The notes: a model not told the origin generated them from the sequence alone. Counted from the first letter of the stretch, positions 31,781 to 38,633 are shown. The stretch: 44,962 nucleotides of DNA from Streptomyces ureilyticus (GCF_011045025.1 NZ_JAAKZX010000065.1:1-44962); one strand, 5' to 3'. Numbers and translations are program-made.

Positions 31781-32813
31781 GAACGGTCAGCATGCGGCTG
31801 GCCGGGGCGAACTCGCGCTCCAGTCGGGCCAGCGCCACAGCACCGCCACAGCCGTCCGTCACCTGGTCGACCTCCAGCCCGAGCTTGCCCAGGCGACGAT
31901 GCACCGCCTCCGTAAGAGGCCCTCCCGCGCCGAGCAACCCGCCGGTGGCAACCAGCCGTTCCCCTGGTCGGCAGCCCAACGCACGTACCGTCTCGGCGAG
32001 TTGATCGGCCGCCTCGCGGAGAATGGCCGTGGCGACGGCATCTCCGCCACGGGCCGCCTCGCTCACCAGCGGTGCGAGCCCGGCGAGCCGGATCGGCGGC
32101 TGATCCATGACGGCAGGCAGCAGCCGCATGCGATACGCCTCGCGCTGTCCCCGGGACGTGAAGGCGGGCCCTTCTGCCTCACCACCGCCCGGCAACACGT
32201 CGTCCGGAAGCCCGAGCTCCCGGCCGACCAGGGCGGCCAGCACCGTAGGACCACCCCGCCCATCCGCCATACGCAGCGCCGAACGCACCGCCTCGCGCCC
32301 GATCCAGAAACCGCTGCCGTCGTCGCCGAGGAGCCAGCCGTCACCGCCCGCGGTGGCGGTGCAGCGGCGGTCGGTGATGCGGGCCGCGACCGCGCCGGTG
32401 CCGGCGACCAGGGCGAGGCCGTCCGCGGGGGTGCCGGGCGCGGAGGCGAAGGCGGCCTCGATGTCGCTGTAGACCTCGACCGATACGGCGGCGATGCCCA
32501 GTCGCCGCAGCGCCGACGTGAGGGCGGAGTGGGCGTTGAGCCGGCCGGGCTCGTCCGCAGCGGTACGCGACGCTCCCGCGAATCCACCCGCCACCGCCAC
32601 CACCCGGCCGCGCAGCCCCTCCGGAACGGCCTGTGCGACCGCCTCGGCAAGGTGGTCGGTGAGCTGAGGCACCGGGACGGTCAGGGCGTTGCCCGGTCCC
32701 GCGGCGCCCTCACCGCGTAGGAGGCCGTCGCGCGCGGACGCCAGGACGGCGCGCGTACGAGTGCCGCCCGCATCCAGGCCGACCACGAGATCCTGGTTCA
32801 AATCATTGTTCAT
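31770..32813 (-). CDS. BadF/BcrA-type sugar kinase, probably N-acetylglucosamine kinase-like
   Basis: A 347-residue ASKHA-fold kinase of the BadF/BadG/BcrA/BcrD family that includes eukaryotic-type GlcNAc kinase. The phosphate-1 loop is LVVGLDAGGTRTRAVLAS at the N-terminus. Phosphate-2 and adenosine regions are GLALVAGTGAVAARI and LVATGGLLGAGGPL. The GDGWLLGDDGSGFWIGREAVR segment is characteristic of GlcNAc kinase relatives. The ATG at 32813 lacks a clear ribosome site; GTG 32786, preceded by AGGA and lying just beyond the operator, is an equally plausible start nine codons later. It would phosphorylate the amino sugar released by the glycosidases, feeding the SIS isomerase. The 3' end is adjacent to the IS607-type element. 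Confidence 0.86.
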   Translation of the reverse strand: MNNDLNQDLVVGLDAGGTRTRAVLASARDGLLRGEGAAGPGNALTVPVPQLTDHLAEAVAQAVPEGLRGRVVAVAGGFAGASRTAADEPGRLNAHSALTSALRRLGIAAVSVEVYSDIEAAFASAPGTPADGLALVAGTGAVAARITDRRCTATAGGDGWLLGDDGSGFWIGREAVRSALRMADGRGGPTVLAALVGRELGLPDDVLPGGGEAEGPAFTSRGQREAYRMRLLPAVMDQPPIRLAGLAPLVSEAARGGDAVATAILREAADQLAETVRALGCRPGERLVATGGLLGAGGPLTEAVHRRLGKLGLEVDQVTDGCGGAVALARLEREFAPASRMLTVPTD

Positions 32814-32840
32814 TGGCGACCATGGTGGTTGATACATTCG
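32794..32840. promoter_or_regulatory. TGGT-N7-ACCA motif pair between kinase and GH5-like genes
   Basis: TGGTTCAAATCATTG (32794-32808) keeps the TGGTTCAA half of the shared motif but not the ACCA arm. A second element starting TGGTTGA (TGGTTGATACATTCG, 32826-32840) begins exactly 32 bp away. The pair sits between the divergent kinase and glycosidase genes and could control both. A weak -10 TACATT (32833-32838) for the rightward gene overlaps the second element. Confidence 0.55.
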
Positions 32841-32912
32841 CTGGAGACAAGGCCCGACGAGGCTCGTCGGGCTCCGGCGAAACTCGACGGAGCCCAACCG
32901 GAGGAGGTCTCC

Positions 32913-34148
32913 ATCCACACTCCCACCGCACCCGCAGCCCTGCGCTTCGGCGTCAACTACACCCCCCGTCGCGGCTGGTTCCACTCCTGGCACGACTTCG
33001 ACCCTGCGCACGCACGCGAGGACCTGGCGCAGATAGCCGGCCTGGGCCTCGACCACGTACGGATCTTCCACCTCTGGCCGCTCCTCCAGCCCAACCGCAA
33101 GCTCATCCGCACCGCCGCCGTCGACCAGTTGGTGCGCCTGGTCGACCTGGCTGCCGAGGCCGGCCTCGGCGTACTCGTGGACGGCATCCAGGGCCACCTG
33201 TCCAGTTTCGACTTCTACCCGGAGTGGACCCGCAGCTGGCACCACCGCAATGTGTTCACCGACCCCGAAGCCATCGAAGCCCAGGCCGAACTGCTACGGG
33301 TCCTGGGCCGCGCCCTCGCCGACCGCCCCAACCTCCTCGGCCTCCAGCTCGGCAACGAACTCAACAACCTCGTCGAACACAACCCGGTCACACCAGACGA
33401 GGTCGACCACTACCTCGACACGCTGCTGACCGCCGCCCGCTCCGGACTCGGCGCAGAAGGCCTGGTCACCCACTCCGCCTACGACGCCGCCTGGTACGGC
33501 GACGACCACCCCTTCACCCCCGAGGCCTCCGCCCGCAAGGGCGACCTGACCACCGTCCACCCCTGGGTGTTCTCCGCCAACTGCGCACGCCGCTACGGCC
33601 CCCGCTCCCCGCAGGTCCAGCACCTCGCCGAGTACGGAGTGGAACTCGCCAAGGCGTACGCCACCGAACCGGCCCGCCCGGTCTGGGTCCAGGAGACCGG
33701 AGCACCCGAGCCGCACATCCCCGCGTCCGACGCCCCTGATTTCGCCCGCGCGACCGTCCTGAACGCGGCCGACTGCACGGACCTGTGGGGCGTGACCTGG
33801 TGGTGCTCCCACGACGTCGACCGCTCCCTGGCCGACTTCCCGGAACTGGAGTACACCCTGGGCCTCTTCGACTCCACGGGCCGGGCGAAGCCCATCGCTT
33901 CGGCTCTCGCGGACGCGGTGGCGAAGCTGCGCACCGGGCCACACTCGGCGCAGCCCCGCGACACCGCCCTGGTTCTGGACTGCACACCCGCGACCCGTTC
34001 CGTGTCCGGCCCGGGCGGCGCGTACTTCGAGGAGTGGATGCGGCTGCGGGTCGAGGGAGTACGCCCGGCGGTGGTGAGGGCGGCATGGGCGGATGATGCG
34101 GAGTACTTGAGTGCGCGAGGCATCAGGGAACTCATTCGGATGCCCTGA
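32913..34148 (+). CDS. Cytosolic TIM-barrel glycosidase (GH5-like), possible AUC start
   Basis: A clan GH-A beta-glycosidase without signal peptide (411 residues from 32913). RFGVNYTPRRGWFHSWHDFD opens the barrel. LQLGNELNNL carries the predicted acid/base E149 at the end of strand 4, and VWVQETGAPE carries the nucleophile E261 at strand 7; WGVTWWCSHDVDRS is the final-strand Trp loop. The only strong ribosome site, GGAGGAGGT (32900-32908), lies 4 bases before an ATC codon in frame (32913). No ATG, GTG or TTG occurs near it. The nearest canonical start is TTG 32829, which would add 28 residues through the promoter region. It is divergent from the kinase and linked to the regulon by the 32794-32840 motifs. 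The substrate (beta-mannoside or beta-glucoside) is uncertain. Confidence 0.82.
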   Translation: MHTPTAPAALRFGVNYTPRRGWFHSWHDFDPAHAREDLAQIAGLGLDHVRIFHLWPLLQPNRKLIRTAAVDQLVRLVDLAAEAGLGVLVDGIQGHLSSFDFYPEWTRSWHHRNVFTDPEAIEAQAELLRVLGRALADRPNLLGLQLGNELNNLVEHNPVTPDEVDHYLDTLLTAARSGLGAEGLVTHSAYDAAWYGDDHPFTPEASARKGDLTTVHPWVFSANCARRYGPRSPQVQHLAEYGVELAKAYATEPARPVWVQETGAPEPHIPASDAPDFARATVLNAADCTDLWGVTWWCSHDVDRSLADFPELEYTLGLFDSTGRAKPIASALADAVAKLRTGPHSAQPRDTALVLDCTPATRSVSGPGGAYFEEWMRLRVEGVRPAVVRAAWADDAEYLSARGIRELIRMP

Positions 34149-34497
34149 CTTCACCTGACGTACTGATACCGCGGCGTCACCGCCTACGTCATCGATTCGG
34201 GCCGGAGGCAACACTCCGGGAGTGGCTCAGGTCACACCAGGTGCCCCTGGAGGGCCACGATCACGGCCAGGGCCGCCAGGCAGGCACGGGCTCGAGCAGG
34301 GCGAACCGCGCGGACCGCGCGAGGCGGCGGACGCCGGGAGCGAAGTAGAGCGGGGTCACCAGGACAACGACGGCCCCGACCTGCACCAGGCTCACCTCGC
34401 CCCACGGGACCGGCGAGGGCGGCAGCTGCGGATGGGGCTGTGCAACTGCCTTACCCACCTACCGCTCTACGACCACCGCACGTGACCGACCGTGCAT
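34149..34497. other. Non-coding stretch with gene debris
   Basis: No intact gene is seen between the GH5-like gene and the ISL3-type remnant. On the reverse strand, 34261-34458 encodes a short hydrophobic frame described separately. GC-rich flanks without promoters or terminators fill the rest. The stretch looks like decayed DNA at the edge of a transposon-rich island. Confidence 0.5.
34261..34458 (-). pseudogene. Possible C-terminal remnant of a membrane protein
   Basis: The reverse frame contains one convincing hydrophobic segment (VSLVQVGAVVVLVTPLYFAP) followed by a basic stretch (GVRRLARSARFALLEPVPAW). That looks like the last membrane span and cytoplasmic tail of a larger protein. No start with a ribosome site is evident and no family could be named. 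It may be a chance frame in GC-rich DNA. Confidence 0.25.
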
Positions 34498-34608
34498 TGG
34501 AGCTCCGGCGGCACCGAAGGCGCCGTGAACCGCATCAAGAAGAGCAAAAGGCAGCTCCACGGACGAGCGGGATTCGAATTACTCCGCGAGATGATCCTGC
34601 TTCAGTAG
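34498..34608 (+). pseudogene. ISL3-family transposase, 3' remnant
   Basis: The frame reads WSSGGTEGAVNRIKKSKRQL followed by HGRAGFELLREMILLQ and TAG. This is the highly conserved C-terminus of ISL3 transposases (S-G-x-x-E-G-x-x-N-R-x-K-x-x-K-R, then G-R-A-x-F-x-L-L-R). Everything upstream, including the catalytic domain, is absent, so it is a dead fragment marking an old insertion or recombination. It includes a TTA codon. Confidence 0.78.
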
Positions 34609-34680
34609 CCTTCCACGGCCGCTCTCCTGGGTCTGGGGCCGAGCGGAGAATGAGGTCGCTAGTGTCTTGTCGGCCCTGAC

Positions 34681-35277
34681 ATGATCAGTGGCATGAAGGT
34701 ACTTGTGATCGGAGCGACAGGAACGATCGGCAGCGCTGTTGCCAGTGCGTTAGAGGCTTCTCATCAGGTGTTCAAGGGATCCCGCAGAGGGCCGGTGAAG
34801 GTGGATATGGAAGACCCATCTTCCCTGGACGCACTCTTCGATGAGGTGCCGGATCTCGATGCTGTGGTGTGCTGCGCCGCCAGCGGCCCGCTGGTGGACC
34901 TGGAGTCAGTGGCGGATGAAGAGATCGTGGCCGGAATACAGGGCAAGCTGCTGGGGCAGGTCGCGCTGGTTCAACGAGCTGTGCGCCGTCTACGCGACGG
35001 CGGCTCCATCACGCTGACAGGGGGTACCTTCTCGACTCCGCTGGCCGGCGGTTCGCTGGGAGCTCTCGTCAACACCGGCCTGGAAGGCTTCGTCCGCAAC
35101 GCAGCCGGCGAGCTGCCGCGAAGGCTTCGCATCAATCTCATCAGCCCTGGGTGGATCAAGGAAACCCTGGAAAGCATGGGCGTAGACGGGAACGACGGAA
35201 CTCCTGTCTCCGAGGTAGCCCGGGCGTATGTGACAGCGGTGGAAGGCTCCGCGCAAGGCCAGACCATACGTCCGTAG
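34681..35277 (+). CDS. Short-chain dehydrogenase/reductase family protein, atypical active site
   Basis: A 198-residue Rossmann-fold protein. The N-terminal nucleotide loop is VLVIGATGTIGSAVASAL (GxxGxxG), then VDMEDPSSLDALFDE, AVVCCAASGP (NAG-like position) and INLISPGWIKETLESMG (PG motif). At the site where SDRs have YxxxK this protein reads GALVNTGLEGF, with both Tyr and Lys replaced; this is a trait of the short NAD-binding subfamily rather than a recent mutation. ATG 34693 (MKVLVIG) is an alternative start; neither has a strong ribosome site. Codon 24 is TTA (34750-34752), which in Streptomyces requires the bldA tRNA. It is flanked by transposase debris and followed by a strong terminator. 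The substrate is unknown. Confidence 0.85.
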   Translation: MISGMKVLVIGATGTIGSAVASALEASHQVFKGSRRGPVKVDMEDPSSLDALFDEVPDLDAVVCCAASGPLVDLESVADEEIVAGIQGKLLGQVALVQRAVRRLRDGGSITLTGGTFSTPLAGGSLGALVNTGLEGFVRNAAGELPRRLRINLISPGWIKETLESMGVDGNDGTPVSEVARAYVTAVEGSAQGQTIRP

Positions 35278-35289
35278 CCGTCAGGAGAG

Positions 35290-35323
35290 GCAGGCCCGCC
35301 GCTCTCGATGACGGCGGGCCTGC
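35290..35323 (+). terminator. Strong hairpin after the SDR gene
   Basis: GCAGGCCCGCCG (35290-35301) and CGGCGGGCCTGC (35312-35323) form a perfect 12-bp stem with a 10-nt loop, starting 13 bases after the SDR stop. There is no U-tract, as is usual for actinobacterial terminators. Confidence 0.85.
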
Positions 35324-35554
35324 GACCTGAGTGCGGGACAGCCAAACTGCTGCCTCAGTTCGGGCTCGGGCACTGTCGAGACAACTGCGGTGACGCTCCG
35401 CGACCGCTCCCCAAGATCTGTGCCAGAACCAGAACCGACACCGGTCATGGGCGCACCGCGGCGCGACGCTGATGAGGATCTCCGAAACCTCCACCGCTGC
35501 TCGGTTGATCCACCAGGCTTGCCCTTGTTTCCCAACGGAGAAGGGACGGCAAGC

Positions 35555-36118
35555 ATGGCGAACAGCGCGCTTCTGGTGATGGACGTCCAACGGGACGTCG
35601 TGGCCATCGCCGACGACGGTTCCGGATATCTGCCGCGCTTGCGCAGGGCGATCGACGGTGCCCGGGCTGCCGGCATCCCCGTGATCTACGTGGTGATGGG
35701 GTTACGGCCGGGCGATCCGGAAGTCAGCCCTCGCAACAAGGTGATCACAAACGCCGTGCGGGCCGGTCTGTTCACCGAGGGCGGGCCTGGCACCGAGATC
35801 CATCCCGACGTCGCGCCCCAGCAGGGCGACGTCGTGGTCACCAAGAGGCGGGGGAGCGCGTTCTCGGGCAGCGACCTCGACTTGGTACTCAGGGCTCGCG
35901 ATATCAACAGCCTTGTTCTCACCGGCATCGCCACCAGCGCTGTAGTGCTGTCCACCCTGTGGCACGCCATCGACCTGGACTTCGGCCTCACCGTCCTGGC
36001 GGACGCCTGCCTCGACACCGACCCCGAGGTGCACACGATGCTCACCGAAAAGTTGTTCCCGCAGTGGGCAGATGTCTTCGCCGTCGAGGACTGGCTCAAA
36101 GCCATCGCACCGCAATAG
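35555..36118 (+). CDS. Isochorismatase-like (cysteine hydrolase superfamily) protein lacking the nucleophile
   Basis: A 187-residue alpha/beta protein of the isochorismatase-like superfamily. The catalytic Asp is in SALLVMDVQRDVV (residue 9 region) and the Lys in DVVVTKRRGSAF. The segment that normally carries the nucleophilic Cys (T-x-x-C-V) reads TGIATSAVVLSTLWHA, with Val in place of Cys, so it cannot use the usual thiol mechanism. The ATG at 35555 has GGAGAAGGGA upstream. Codon 50 is TTA (35702-35704), suggesting bldA-dependent expression. The gene ends right at an IS21-like remnant on the other strand. It could be a non-hydrolytic or metal-dependent member; its function is unknown. Confidence 0.85.
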   Translation: MANSALLVMDVQRDVVAIADDGSGYLPRLRRAIDGARAAGIPVIYVVMGLRPGDPEVSPRNKVITNAVRAGLFTEGGPGTEIHPDVAPQQGDVVVTKRRGSAFSGSDLDLVLRARDINSLVLTGIATSAVVLSTLWHAIDLDFGLTVLADACLDTDPEVHTMLTEKLFPQWADVFAVEDWLKAIAPQ

Positions 36119-36222
36119 CGGAAGCCCACCCCGTACTTGCGCTGCACGGACCGGTTCGACATCCCCGCCCGGGCATCACGGAGGATCGCCGCGTACAGAT
36201 CGACCTTGGACTTCGGCGGCAC
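36119..36222 (-). pseudogene. IS21-like transposase, 5' remnant
   Basis: From a GTG at 36222 the reverse frame reads MPPKSKVDLYAAILRDARAG, then MSNRSVQRKYGVGF. This is the N-terminal helix-turn-helix opening of Streptomyces IstA-type transposases. Homology stops where it meets the 3' end of the isochorismatase-like gene. The DDE domain and IstB partner are absent. It marks a rearrangement junction directly after that gene. Confidence 0.6.
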
Positions 36223-36330
36223 CGGCGCCCGGAGTGAGGCCTGTCCTGTCTGTGACCCGCCGACCGCGAGGACGACCATGTCGGGACGGGTCCCGGGCAC
36301 GTGCTGTAACACTGCCGTCGGCGATCGACG

Positions 36331-36349
36331 GAGTGAGAGGAGATCACTC
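36331..36349 (+). promoter_or_regulatory. Hairpin with the ribosome binding site in its loop
   Basis: GAGTGA (36331-36336) and TCACTC (36344-36349) are perfect complements, and the 7-base loop GAGGAGA is the Shine-Dalgarno sequence of the gene starting at GTG 36350. The right arm abuts the start codon. Folding would present the ribosome site in a loop while pairing the bases next to the start, so it could tune translation. Confidence 0.45.
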
Positions 36350-36934
36350 GTGTCCGGTAGGGAGACGCAAACCCGCATCGCCGTCCACGCGTTGTGTGCG
36401 GCTGCGATGACGCTCGCCGTGCTGATGGTCGCATCGCCTTCGTCTGCGGCCACGACCCACGTGCAGGCGTCGTCCGCGACTCGGCAGACCCGCTGCGAAT
36501 CCCCTGGAAAGGTGTACACCCAGAAGGTCTTCGTCAAGCACAAGGGGAAGGCCAGGATCGATTCGATCCCGCTGTTCCTCGTGTGCCAGCCCAACGGCAA
36601 CGTGGCGATAGTGGACCACGAGGGCAAGAGCTACCAGGACTTGGATGACTTCCGCGCGAACAACGAGATCCTCAGCGAGGACGACGAGATCACGTTGCCG
36701 CGGGATTTCCCCTCGGTCGACACGTCGAGAGACCGCGAGCTGATGACGGTATCGGGCAAGACGAACAGCATCGCCTCATGGGTGTGGTGGCTGACCGGCG
36801 GGATTGCCGTCGTAGTGGTCACCAGCGGTGGTGGAGCCCTCTGGCTGCGTGCACGCCGGCGATCGGCCCGGGCTTTGACCTCTGACGACGTAACCGCTAC
36901 GCCAAGCGCCGCAAGTGAACGAGTGGATGAGTAG
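36350..36934 (+). CDS. Membrane-anchored secreted protein of unknown function
   Basis: A 194-residue protein. The N-terminal signal peptide (VHALCAAAMTLAVLMVASPSSA, residues about 12-33) is followed by a mostly polar extracellular domain (about 36-145) with two cysteines (TRCESP, FLVCQPNG). A single C-terminal membrane span follows (WLTGGIAVVVVTSGGGALWL), then a basic stop-transfer LRARRRSAR and a short cytoplasmic tail. This type I topology is common among Streptomyces surface proteins. There is no sortase LPxTG motif. GTG 36350 is fixed by GAGGAG 7 bases upstream. It stands alone between an IS remnant and the convergent GH3 gene. No family recognised. Confidence 0.75.
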   Translation: MSGRETQTRIAVHALCAAAMTLAVLMVASPSSAATTHVQASSATRQTRCESPGKVYTQKVFVKHKGKARIDSIPLFLVCQPNGNVAIVDHEGKSYQDLDDFRANNEILSEDDEITLPRDFPSVDTSRDRELMTVSGKTNSIASWVWWLTGGIAVVVVTSGGGALWLRARRRSARALTSDDVTATPSAASERVDE

Positions 36935-36971
36935 ATGAGTGAATGACCGAGGTGGGTAGATCTGCCTGACC

Positions 36972-38462
36972 TCAAGCAACACCCACCAACACCTCCGCCA
37001 CCGCCCGCAAGTTCACCCGCCCCCGCCCGTACGAGCACACGTCACCGCCGTCCGGCAGCCCCGTCGACACCCTGACCGCGTCCGCCCGCCCGGTCAACAG
37101 CGCATCCCGGAGTTCGGCCTGCCAGGGATGCAGGGCCGCGTCGTACGTGGCGACCACCAGCGGCGCGCCCTCGGCCCGGCGCAGGAGTTCGGCGGCGAGG
37201 TCCGTCAGATCCGCCGGAGCCCGAGTGACCGCCGTCCCCGTGGCCGTGGGGTCGAGGGCCCGTACCTCCGTCAGCAAGTCCTCGCCGCCCCAGTTGAGTG
37301 CGGGATGCGGCGGCGGGAAAAGGTCGACGACATGGGCTCCCCGTACATGCGGCACAGGCCCCCGTACCGCCCGCCGCGCCGCCTCCAACCCGGCCCCGAC
37401 ATCCCACCTGGCAACCGCGACCGCGCTCTCAGCCACCGGCGCCGCATACCGATCTGCCAGCCGCCGGACCCGGTCCGCAGCCTCCCGCACCCGTTCCGCC
37501 GGCAGCGCCCCGCTGCCCACCGCGTCCAGCACCGCGTCCCGGCAGCCGACCGTGACCCCCAAGTCCGGTACGGCGACGACGACTTGATCGGCGCCCGCCT
37601 CGAGGGCGAGCCGCGCCCCGGCCGCCTCCCCGTACCTGTCCGCGATCGCCTTCATCTCCAGGGCGTCGCTGACCAGTACGCCGTCGAAGCCCAGCTCGTC
37701 GCGCAGCAGGCCGCTCAGGATGCGGGGGCTCAGCGTGGCCGGGCGGTCGGGATCCAGCGCGGGGAACACGACATGCGCGCTCATCAGCATCGGTACACCT
37801 ACGGCGATCGCGGCCCGGAAGGGGTCGAGATCGAGTTCGTCGTACGGACGCGGGTCGACCGCCACATCGTGGTGGCTGTCGGTGACGGTGCCCCCGTGAC
37901 CGGGGAAGTGCTTGGCGCAGGACGCGACGCCGCGTGCCTGGGTGGCGGTGATCCAGGCGCGCAGATGCCGGGAGACCAGTTGGGGGTCGGCGCCGAAGGA
38001 GCGGGTGCGCACGATCGGGTTCAGGGGGTGGTGCTGGAGGTCGGCGACAGGGGCGTACGAGGCCGTGATGCCGAGGGAGGCCAGGTGTCCGGCCAGGGCG
38101 TCGGCGCAGCGGGCGGTGAGCCGGGTGTCGTCCACGACACCCAGGGCGAAGGAGCCGGGGACTTCTGGTGCGCCCGCGCTCACCAGGTGTCCGATGTCGC
38201 CACCCTCGTTGTCGATGGCCACGAGCAGATCGGGCCGGATGCCGCGCAGCGTGTCCGTGAGTTCGCGGACTTGTTCCGCGTCGCGCACATTGCGGGTGAA
38301 CAGGATGACGCCGCCGAGGCCGCGGTCGATGAGCCGCTTCAGGGTGTCGGGGACGGTCGTGGTGCCGTCGAATCCGGCGACGAGACAGCGGTGGACGGCC
38401 TCGTCCAGGTCGGGAGGGAGAGGGGCCGGACCGCCGGCGTACGGGTGCTCGGTGTGGGTCAC
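36972..38462 (-). CDS. NagZ-like GH3 beta-N-acetylhexosaminidase, cytoplasmic
   Basis: A 496-residue family 3 enzyme. It has the NagZ-specific KHFPGHGGTVTDSHHDV loop with the Asp-His catalytic dyad, plus LLVAIDNEGGDIGHLVSAGAP and FDGVLVSDALEMKAIADRYG with the nucleophile Asp. A C-terminal alpha/beta extension (about 360-496) makes it longer than cell-wall-recycling NagZ (about 340). No signal peptide. GTG 38462 is chosen: AGAGGA lies 8 bases upstream, and the in-frame ATG at 38498 lies upstream of the putative operator (38476-38490) and of the predicted transcription start. It should remove beta-GlcNAc-type residues from imported oligosaccharides or muropeptides. It is divergent from the ebo-type cluster. 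Confidence 0.9.
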   Translation of the reverse strand: MTHTEHPYAGGPAPLPPDLDEAVHRCLVAGFDGTTTVPDTLKRLIDRGLGGVILFTRNVRDAEQVRELTDTLRGIRPDLLVAIDNEGGDIGHLVSAGAPEVPGSFALGVVDDTRLTARCADALAGHLASLGITASYAPVADLQHHPLNPIVRTRSFGADPQLVSRHLRAWITATQARGVASCAKHFPGHGGTVTDSHHDVAVDPRPYDELDLDPFRAAIAVGVPMLMSAHVVFPALDPDRPATLSPRILSGLLRDELGFDGVLVSDALEMKAIADRYGEAAGARLALEAGADQVVVAVPDLGVTVGCRDAVLDAVGSGALPAERVREAADRVRRLADRYAAPVAESAVAVARWDVGAGLEAARRAVRGPVPHVRGAHVVDLFPPPHPALNWGGEDLLTEVRALDPTATGTAVTRAPADLTDLAAELLRRAEGAPLVVATYDAALHPWQAELRDALLTGRADAVRVSTGLPDGGDVCSYGRGRVNLRAVAEVLVGVA

Positions 38463-38475
38463 CCCGGGAATCCTC

Positions 38476-38523
38476 TGGTTCACCCAACCGAAAGTCAATA
38501 AGGTGGATGGATGGCCGATTCAA
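38476..38523 (-). promoter_or_regulatory. Promoter with overlapping TGGT-N7-ACCA operator, NagZ-like gene
   Basis: On the reverse strand a -35 TTGAAT (38523-38518) and -10 TATTGA (38500-38495) are spaced by exactly 17 bp, predicting initiation near 38488. The motif TGGTTCACCCAACCG (38476-38490, forward strand) covers that start point and ends at the ribosome site, an ideal place for repression. A partial second element (TGG at 38508) begins 32 bp away, inside the spacer. Confidence 0.65.
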
Positions 38524-38597
38524 CGGAACCACTCAACACGCAAACGGAAACATCCACCCGTGGCCACATTCATCACAGAATTCCCACAAAGCTCAAG

Positions 38598-38633
38598 AAT
38601 GAATGTTCAAGCAGCGCGTGTAACTTGCTTTCA
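38598..38633 (+). promoter_or_regulatory. Possible leaderless promoter of the ebo-type cluster
   Basis: A -10-like TAACTT (38621-38626) lies 6 bases before the prenyltransferase ATG (38633), and no purine-rich ribosome site is present. Transcription would start at or beside the A of ATG. The -35 region is poor (AATGAA at 38598-38603, 17-bp spacing). Leaderless mRNAs are common in Streptomyces. Confidence 0.4.

Noticed and set aside
29480..31800. Terminal inverted repeats or target duplication for the IS element
   Set aside because: None found. IS607-type elements lack both, so the absence is expected and the ends remain undefined.
34149..34480. tRNA or small RNA gene in the stretch after the GH5-like gene
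   Set aside because: No cloverleaf arms, anticodon loop or CCA end can be formed.
12420..38490. The TGGT...ACCA motif considered as DasR sites
   Set aside because: DasR sites have TGGT and ACCA separated by 4 bases around CTAG-like centres; here the separation is 7 and the conserved core is TTCAA, so a different regulator is more likely.
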